Shown here one piece after another: positions 57,323 to 64,000 of a stretch of 64,000 nt of DNA (positions are counted from its first letter, which is position 1; each line of letters opens with the position of its first letter). The stretch covers positions 17,054,993 through 17,118,992 of the forward strand of contig OX442416.1 of assembly GCA_949361645.1 (NCBI GenBank). Reading direction: 5' to 3'. The translations under genes and the position numbers were made by a program. Source of the stretch: Spongilla lacustris. Lineage: Eukaryota; Porifera; Demospongiae; Spongillida; Spongillidae. Under the pieces are notes generated by a model. It saw only the letters and a list, made by a program, of their open reading frames with translations, had not been told where the DNA came from and searched no databases.

Positions 57323-58142
57323 GGGACAGTCTCCGCGAAAAGGGACCTTAGAGATTAAAAATAAAATGTTATAAAATTTCCTCGCGTTTGAATCACTATA
57401 GCGTCCGAACCGTTAAAGCTATCCACTTCCTATTTTCAACACTTCATATTATACCATTTTTCTATGGTAAGATATTTTTAAGGGCCTTGCATATGCTCCA
57501 TACCAGTATTGCAACGTTCGATACCCCACCGGGTTCAAACCCACCATAACTTTCTGTGGGAATAATGAAATCGCTTCAAATACGGTTCGTACGTAGAGAT
57601 GTCCTTTATCTATCGATTTGCTCTGTTCGTTAATTTTTATGCCATCCGTTACGGAGATACAGTTGAACAAACTACGTGCACGATTTCCCGCTTTATTCGC
57701 GCCGATGTTATAATCCCCGCCTTCCCATACATCGAGCGGGACGCTATTTGTCCAAATCATTGGCGCGAATCGAGCGCGAAAATGTACGCATAGTTTGCTC
57801 AACTGTATCTCCGTGACGGATGACATAAATTAACGAACAGAACAAATCGATAGGTAAAGGACCTCTCTACCTACAAACCAAATTTGAAGCGATTTCATTA
57901 TTCCTACAGAAAGTATGGCGGGTTTGTACCCGGAGGGGTATCGAACGTTGCAATACTGACACGGAGCAAGAGCAAGACTCTAAAATGTATTTTTCCATAC
58001 AGAAATGATGTAGTAAGAAGTGTTGAAAATAGAAAGTTGATAGCCTTAACCGTTCGAAAGTTAGAATGATTCAAACGCAAGGAAATTTTATAACATTTTA
58101 TTTTAATCTCTAACTAAGGTCCCTTTTCGCGGAGACTGTCCC
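57323..58142. mobile_element. Element G: 820-bp foldback transposon, inserted in E
   Basis: Long inverted arms (over 300 bases, imperfect) from GGGACAGTCTCCGCGAAAAG to its inverse CTTTTCGCGGAGACTGTCCC. ATTT flanks it at 57319-57322 and 58143-58146; the empty site in B1 (CAGTATTTGTATAT, 17409-17422) has one ATTT. A second inner inverted pair (CTCTGTTCGTTAATTTTAT region) is present. No transposase. Confidence 0.85.
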
Positions 58143-58754
58143 ATTTGTATATATAAATTATATAGGATTGCAATTCGATTTATATAAAAAATTTGATGAT
58201 GGTTTAAAGAATGGGTACTTGAGGCACAACTCATTACGTTTGGGTAAAATTTTCAGCAGGCCCTTGCATGCATGCCGGTATGTGAAATGAAAAAGGTATT
58301 TCAACTTGTTTTAGTAATGCCAGCAACAAAATGCAACCTCAGAAATATCATTTAGTGCTCCTAGACAGGTTAAAACATATCTCAAGACAAAAATGTCTCA
58401 TAAACGGCTTAATCATTTATTAATACTTAAAAATATTCACAAAGAAAGGACAGACAAATTTGACCCTAAGGATTCATTTAATGACTTTGTAACGGGTTCA
58501 CAACATCGGGCATGGTTTTTTTTCTCTGTTTTAATTTGTGATTTTGCTATGACAGTTCATTGTTTAAATTGTGTTATGAATCGAAATAGTTAAATTCGCC
58601 GGACCACTCCAATATAATGAGTGCTACGTCCCTGAGCTACTAGATAAGAAGCACCACAGGCTATAACGCTTTGTCATCACAAAAACCCAGGGTCCATATG
58701 ATCAAGTTGCCATTGCAGTTTCCTTGCAAAATATCAGGCTATTCCAAAGGAGAT

Positions 58755-58880
58755 TATTGGCCATCGAAGGCCAACCAAAGTACGAAATTAAATGGGTAGG
58801 TTGGACCAAGGACCATGCATTAATAGTCCGCACACGACACTTGGGAACCCATCAATAACCTTGCAGGCTATGAAGGAATG
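58755..58880 (+). pseudogene. Chromodomain-like relic in element B2
   Basis: EGQPKYEIKWVGWTKDH, then a disrupted stretch and TWEPINNLAGYEGM in another frame. Same relic as 17880-18010. Confidence 0.55.
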
Positions 58881-59189
58881 CATGCAAAGAACTAATAAGG
58901 AAGGCCACAACCTACTGGATCACGGATGCCAAATGATACTAAGATGCCAATAGATATACCTTTTGGACACGCCTATATACCTTAGCGGTAATCATTACCG
59001 TTCAGTAAGAAAGCTTATCGGTAAGTTTTTTATCGATAGGCGTAGAGTAATTTCAGTACATATTCGATAGTAGGTGTTTACTTACTGATAATTACCGATA
59101 AGCTCAAAACCTTATCGATTGTTGACCCTACATTCATGTACTAGGTGTGACCTGCCAAAAGTATTATATCACAAGTGTACACTGCTTTT

Positions 59190-59930
59190 AGTCGTTATCA
59201 CTATCACTGTATTCCTCTTTTGATTCATCACTATCAATGTCTTCAAAGTACTTATCAACTTCATTAGTACTTTGATTTATTTGAGAAGGAACAAGAACAG
59301 GTATAAAATTGGTTAGGAATGCACAGAAAAATACGAATCCCAGCTAAAGATATAGGTAGAGTATATGTTTCAAATTTGTAAAAGATTTTATCCTACCAAT
59401 TGCTCGTTCAACAATGATTCTTGAAGACACTATATGCCTGCCTTCTTGAACCTCATCAGCTGTCAGTTGCTGCTTGCCATTCAAAAAAGGAGGAATCTTA
59501 AACCCTACATTCATTTCCTGCAATAAATATTTGATGTTAAAACCTCAGTCTGCCATGATTGAAATGCCGAGCTTATCTATACTAGTTTAGTGAAAACAAT
59601 TTGTCAGTTCAAGATCTGAAATAGACCCAACATACAATGCAGAGCTCGAGATGTAAGAGTGTTTATAATTACTCCATGTGAATGACTGCATGTGGAGGTC
59701 TGAAGATGTCTCTATATAAAACTATCATCAATATTGGCATTTGTTGATGGATATTTGTCATGGAATGCAGAAGGCAGGGTTCCAAAAACCTGCTGAACAG
59801 GTGGCATCCAATCGATTTCTGTCAGGTGATTATATAAAAAAGCATTCTTTGGATCACCATCATGAAAATGCTTATAGAGCACACTATGTAATGTGGCTTT
59901 AAAATATGGTGTAACACACGAAGCCACAGT
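59190..59930 (-). pseudogene. DDE_Tnp_4 (Harbinger/ISL2EU-type) transposase relic
   Basis: Minus-strand pieces in order. At 59927-59712: HLTEIDWMPPVQQVFGTLP and FHDKYPSTNANIDD (around the first Asp). At 59590-59360: LGISIMAD, a stop where Arg is expected, GFNIKYLLQEMNVGFKIPP, FLNGKQQLTADEVQEGRH and RIIVERAIGRIKSF (the Asp of ADRGF and the Glu of VERAIGR). An acidic tail (EVDKYFEDIDSDESKEEYSD) at 59290-59200 may be its last exon. Stops and shifts show decay. Element B2 inserted just to its left. Confidence 0.7.
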
Positions 59931-60305
59931 GCCCGTTTGTTCAGATCTGGTGGTTGCGGTAGAATTTCAGCCGCGGTTAGTTGCGACGCACACAATGCAA
60001 GTATTACCAGACATGATTCGAAGCCTAACAGCGCGACAAAGGAAGAAAGTCTGACTCTGGGAAAATACGATGCTATGTGCCTCCGGACGTGACGTCACAG
60101 CTATATATAATATTCACAGTCAATCATCTTACGCGAGTACTATGTACTACATGTATTTAAAGGTGCATGGGGGCAAATAAAATGGTGTATTTATATGCGG
60201 GGGCGGGGGGGAGGGAGGGAGGGAGAGTGAGAGAGTGAGGGATGACCAAAATTTTACAATTTTATGGTGTGTTGCAATTCCCCTCCCATCATTATGGGCA
60301 AAAGT

Positions 60306-61022
60306 CAGTGTTGCCGCGATATATCGCGATTAACGATGTATCGCGATTAAAATGTTATATCGCGATTAACGATTTATCGCGATTAACGATGCTATCAATC
60401 GCGATTAAAGTATGCGGACGTTAACGGAAAAGTATACGGAAAATGTAGGGCATGGTTTGTTTCTTATCACATGTATATATTCACTCTATTGCCATCTTGA
60501 GCGTATATGGCTATATGCTACAGAAATTTAGAGTTTTTCTTAAGAAAAATGCATTTACTGAGCCGATTTGGCAAAAGTCTCCATCTTTTTTTCTGTAATA
60601 TATTTTTTGCCGTAGAAAATACTCTTTCTGATGGAGCTGTAGATGCTGGAATCGCCAAATACTTTCTTGCGAGCTTGGAAATAATCGGAAAAGATGTTTC
60701 ATGACATTTCCACCACGTCAAAGGATCATCTTTGCGAAAGTTTATTTCCACCTCCTTCAGGTATCTCTGTATCTCATCATCTACGTAGTCATCAAGAGCT
60801 TGAACTTCTATGCGCAGTACGATCCACACTAACCACATCCTCTTTTTGTGGCACGTACATAGGTTTAGCTACTTTCTTTGACATCACCATCGCTCTGATC
60901 ACACTTACGTAAGGTTTATTAATGATTATTATATCGCCGATTAAATATCGCGATTAAATGCTTATATCGCGATTATCGCGATTAAAACGATTATGGGCAA
61001 GTACTTAATCGCGGCAACACTG
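60306..61022 (-). mobile_element. hAT derivative H1 (717 bp) with perfect 8-bp target duplication
   Basis: Ends CAGTGTTGCCGCGAT and ATCGCGGCAACACTG; GCAAAAGT on both sides (60298-60305, 61023-61030). Both subterminal regions are arrays of TATCGCGATTAA. Between them only the C-terminal dimerisation part of a hAT transposase remains. Confidence 0.92.
60518..60838 (-). pseudogene. hAT C-terminal dimerisation domain in H1
   Basis: Open frame with DEIQRYLKEVEINFRKDDPL, TWWKCHETSFPIISKLARKY and LAIPASTAPSERVFSTA, the hallmark of the hAT dimerisation domain. The RNase-H-like catalytic core and BED finger are absent. The frame is intact for 106 codons. Confidence 0.85.
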
Positions 61023-61029
61023 GCAAAAG

Positions 61030-61840
61030 TGCTGCAACTGCCCCCAGATCGGTTTTAATTTGATATGGGCTTAGAGCCTGAGATTATAACAATAAAAAAC
61101 AGAACTGCAATTTGGCCTCTATTGAAGTTGATCCACCATTATTGGATAAGCATTTGAGGAGTTATGTGCTTAATGGCCTCAGGGGTGTGTACATTGACAG
61201 GTGTGTGTGTTGCCAGGAAGTATTCACTCATGGCTAATGGGACATTCACCATGCTGTGTCATTGACTTCCCACAATGCATGGAGAATGCAGAACTCGTAT
61301 ATATATATGATCAAAGGGATAATGAAAACTGATGGAATAGCTAATCTCCAACATACTTAATACTTATAATGATGGGGCAGTTTGGCTTGCTAGACATACG
61401 TTTCATAATGAGGCAGAGGTACTTCTATTTCCATTTATGGTACTATACTATTTGTATTGTACCCACAAACGTATAGAACACATAAAACTGAATCACACCC
61501 ACATATGCATACGTAATGATGAGATGGTAATTTTTGAATGTTGGTTGAATCTCTAGATCATAAAATCCAAGCCAATTTTTCCACTATACATGTACATATA
61601 TTATACTGCCTCCACAGTGCAATCTACAAGATTAGTCTTTATACCGAAATAGAATAGACATCATTTCTGCTACAAGTATACCTGTTATAGCCATCATCCC
61701 CTGTATGGTATATAGGTCCGTTATAGCCTGCAGGACTGGTCAGTTCTAGGCCTGCTGGTGACCATGGCATTCCTCCTGTTCTCTCTCTACTGGAAGTACC
61801 TATTGCATTGTCTGGAACTTCTTTATTGCTTTCTCTTCGC
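61030..61840. other. Stretch without a recognised gene
   Basis: AT-rich, no repeats of note. Confidence 0.5.
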
Positions 61841-61844
61841 AAAG

Positions 61845-62077
61845 AACTTAATTGTTTGGGTTAAGGTTGCAAGTCACGACCATCCTGCAGTCAGTCTAGA
61901 GCTAACAGCTTCTGCTACATTCAAGCAGCTCATAGAGAAAGCAAAAGAGACTTACAGAGTAAACGAACTTCATGTGGAATGTGCAGGCGAGCAGCCAGAG
62001 TTGGACGACCTGGTAGTTGATGTAATGAGAGTAAAAAATGCAGGTCATCATGAGCTAAGACCGTTTCGTATATTAAG
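61845..62077 (+). CDS. Possible internal exon, ubiquitin-like beta-grasp pattern
   Basis: A pyrimidine-rich acceptor (TTTCTCTTCGCAAAG) opens VWVKVASHDHPAVSLELTAS and continues through ATFKQLIEKAKETY and GEQPELDDLVVDVMRVK to a strong donor (ATTAAG/GTAAGG). The alternation of a hydrophobic strand, a turn and a long helix resembles ubiquitin-like domains, but this is pattern-level inference. It lies between H1 and H2. Neighbouring exons were not found. Confidence 0.4.
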
Positions 62078-62227
62078 GTAAGGAAATATGGGGCATGTGG
62101 TGTTACAAGGAAGAATGGGTAGGGGTAGGAGGGATGGAGAAATAGACAGGAGAAATGGAGGGAACTGAAGTAAGGTGTACGTAAGGAGGAGTGTGGGAGG
62201 ATAGCATATTTACTTTGAACATACATG

Positions 62228-62914
62228 CAGTGTTGCCGCGATATATCGCGATTAACGATATATCGCGATTGAAATGTTATATCGTGATTAATGATGCTAT
62301 CAATCGCGATTAAAGTATGCGGACGTTATAACGGAAAAGTATACGGAAAATATAGGGCATGGTTTGTTTCTTATCACATGTATATATTCACTCTATTGTC
62401 ATCTTGAGCGTATATGGCTATATGCTACAGAAATTTAGAATGCATTTACTGAGCCGATTTGGCAAAAGTCTGCATCATTTTTTTTTTTGCCGTAGAAAAT
62501 ACTCTTTGTGACGGAGCTGTAGATGCTGGAATCACCAAATACTTTCTTGCGAGCTTGGAAATAATTGGAAAAGATGTTTCATGACATTTCCACCACGTCA
62601 TAGGATCATCTTTGCGAAAGTTTAATTCCACCTCCTTCAGGTATCTCTGCATCTCATCATCTATGTCGTCACCAAGAGCATGAACTTCTATGCGCAGTAT
62701 GATATCCACACTAACCACATCCTCCTTTTGTGGCACGTACATAGGTTTAGCTTCTTTCTTTGGCATCGCCATGGCTCTGATCACACCTACGTAAGGTTTA
62801 TTAATGTTTATTAATGATTATTATATCGCCGATTAAATATCGCGATTAAATGCGTATATCGTGATTATCGCGATTAAAACGATTATGGGCAAGTACTTAA
62901 TCGCAGCAACACTG
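62228..62914 (-). mobile_element. hAT derivative H2 (687 bp) with perfect 8-bp target duplication
   Basis: Same family as H1. CATACATG flanks it at 62220-62227 and 62915-62922. It has the same subterminal TATCGCGATTAA arrays and the same C-terminal transposase piece. Confidence 0.92.
62446..62784 (-). pseudogene. hAT C-terminal dimerisation domain in H2
   Basis: 112-codon frame: MPKKEAKPMYVPQKEDVVSV, then the same KDDPMTWWKCHETSFPIISK and STAPSQRVFSTAK blocks. It diverges at the end by a deletion. Confidence 0.85.
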
Positions 62915-62926
62915 CATACATGTATG

Positions 62927-63045
62927 CAGTGTTGCTGCGAAATGACCTTCATTTTTAATCGTCTATATTGCGATATATCGCGATATGAGCATTTAATCGC
63001 GATATTTATTTAATCGCGATATAACTATCGCGATATATTAACAGA
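62927..63045. mobile_element. Third, end-only hAT H copy
   Basis: CAGTGTTGCTGCGA followed by ATTGCGATATATCGCGATA arrays, starting four bases after the H2 target duplication. No right end found. Confidence 0.65.
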
Positions 63046-63302
63046 TTAGTGCCCACGGGCGCGTTCACGCGTCAATGTACTGAAGTCCCACGGACGCGCG
63101 GAAGCGTCCAAATGCAATAGTGGACTGTACAATAGCGGCGTTACGCAACGGTTAGCTTTCAAGACCTAATATTAGATACGAAGCTTCGCCACACCTAGGG
63201 CTTCAGTTTCCAAGGTTCTGTTTTAAAGGTTGCGTTGAAAAATTTCCCACAAAAAAGGTGACAATTACCGCAATAAATCAGCGGCAAATTTCCATATAAA
63301 TA

Positions 63303-63510
63303 AACGGAAGCGGACATTCACAAGGGAGGATGCCAGGCATGTTTCCAGATACTTCCAGCTTGTCCAGCGAGCAGTAGTAGGGATGGAAAGTGTAACCTAT
63401 GATGGAGGGAAATTAGCATTTGAAATGTTTGAAGTGGGCTACACATGGGATAAAGGTTATACTTTGAGCCACAATCCAGTGCTTCACATCACCAGACGTC
63501 ACTCTGTATT
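63303..63510 (+). CDS. Possible exon, not recognised
   Basis: An open frame reads KRTFTREDARHVSRYFQLVQ, RAVVGMESVTYDGGKLAFEM and FEVGYTWDKGYTLSHNPVLH before entering the minisatellite. Composition is protein-like, but no splice partner was found. Confidence 0.3.
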
Positions 63511-63514
63511 CCTC

Positions 63515-64000
63515 CCTCCTACACACATGTGCACACTAGTACCCAAACTACAAACATGCACACACTTGTACCATGACACTACACACATGTAGACACTTGA
63601 ACCATCACACTACATACATGCAACCATCACACCACACACATGCACACTTACCATGACACTACACACATGCACACACTTGTACCATCACACTACCCACATG
63701 CACACACTTGTACCATGACACTACACACATGTAGACACTTGAACCATCACACTACATACATGCAACCATGACACCACACACATGCACTTACCATGACACC
63801 ACACACATGCACACACTTGTACCATGACACTACACACATGCACACACTTGTACCATGACACTACACACATGCACACACTTGTACCATCACACTACACACA
63901 TGCACACACTTGTACCATCACACTACACACATGCACACACTTGTACCATCACACTACACACATGCACACACTTGTACCATCACACTACACACATGCACAC
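63515..64000 (+). repeat. About 31-bp minisatellite, runs off the right edge
   Basis: Repeated ACACACATGCACACACTTGT plus ACCATSACACT units. Confidence 0.95.

Overview
The window reads as nuclear DNA of an animal, not of a microbe. Coding sequence comes in short exons with GT-AG borders and matching phases. Two conserved eukaryotic genes can be recognised: the spliceosomal RING/CCCH protein RNF113A (CWC24) and the sperm-axoneme protein SPMIP11 (TEX49). The rest is mostly microsatellites, minisatellites and relics of many transposon classes. A motile-sperm gene plus this repeat mix fits an early-branching invertebrate such as a sponge, but the sequence does not prove the lineage.

Layout. 0.2-11 kb: a minus-strand multi-exon gene for an unrecognised secreted or type I membrane protein. 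It starts with a signal peptide at 11033 and runs off the left edge; seven successive exons keep one open frame (795 nt). A tiny plus-strand gene with a TATA box and signal peptide (3622) lies inside one of its introns. 11.3-13.9 kb: 5' part of a CR1/L2-like LINE and a Ty3/Gypsy-like integrase relic. 13.9-16.7 kb: AT-rich, no gene seen. 16.8-24.4 kb: a chain of repeat copies: hAT-like element B1, an inverted piece of a small GPI-type gene, RT fragment A1, then segmental copy C1. 26.6 kb: the parent GPI-type gene. 28.6-30.1 kb: RT fragment A2. 32.1-34.0 kb: minisatellites. 34.1-35.5 kb: RNF113A exons, minus strand. 37.3-37.6 kb: end of a possible plus-strand gene. 38.0-47.0 kb: segmental copy C2, split by a nearly complete 4.7 kb tyrosine-recombinase retrotransposon (39348-44050). 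47.5-50.1 kb: SPMIP11, with a divergent possible gene start at 50585. 52.0-59.1 kb: four transposons nested inside one another. 59.2-63.0 kb: a DDE transposase relic and two hAT derivatives with perfect 8-bp target duplications. 63.3-64 kb: one possible exon and a minisatellite.

The strongest signals are structural. (1) A four-level transposon nest, with the insertion sites of its two innermost elements found empty in a second copy 35 kb away. (2) CT-rich microsatellites, up to about 970 bp of pure TCCC, lying at or just upstream of 3' splice sites of the host genes. (3) A secreted-protein gene fragment fused to retrotransposon DNA, giving a chimeric ORF. (4) Frame breaks in both recognised conserved genes, which could be real decay or assembly indels.
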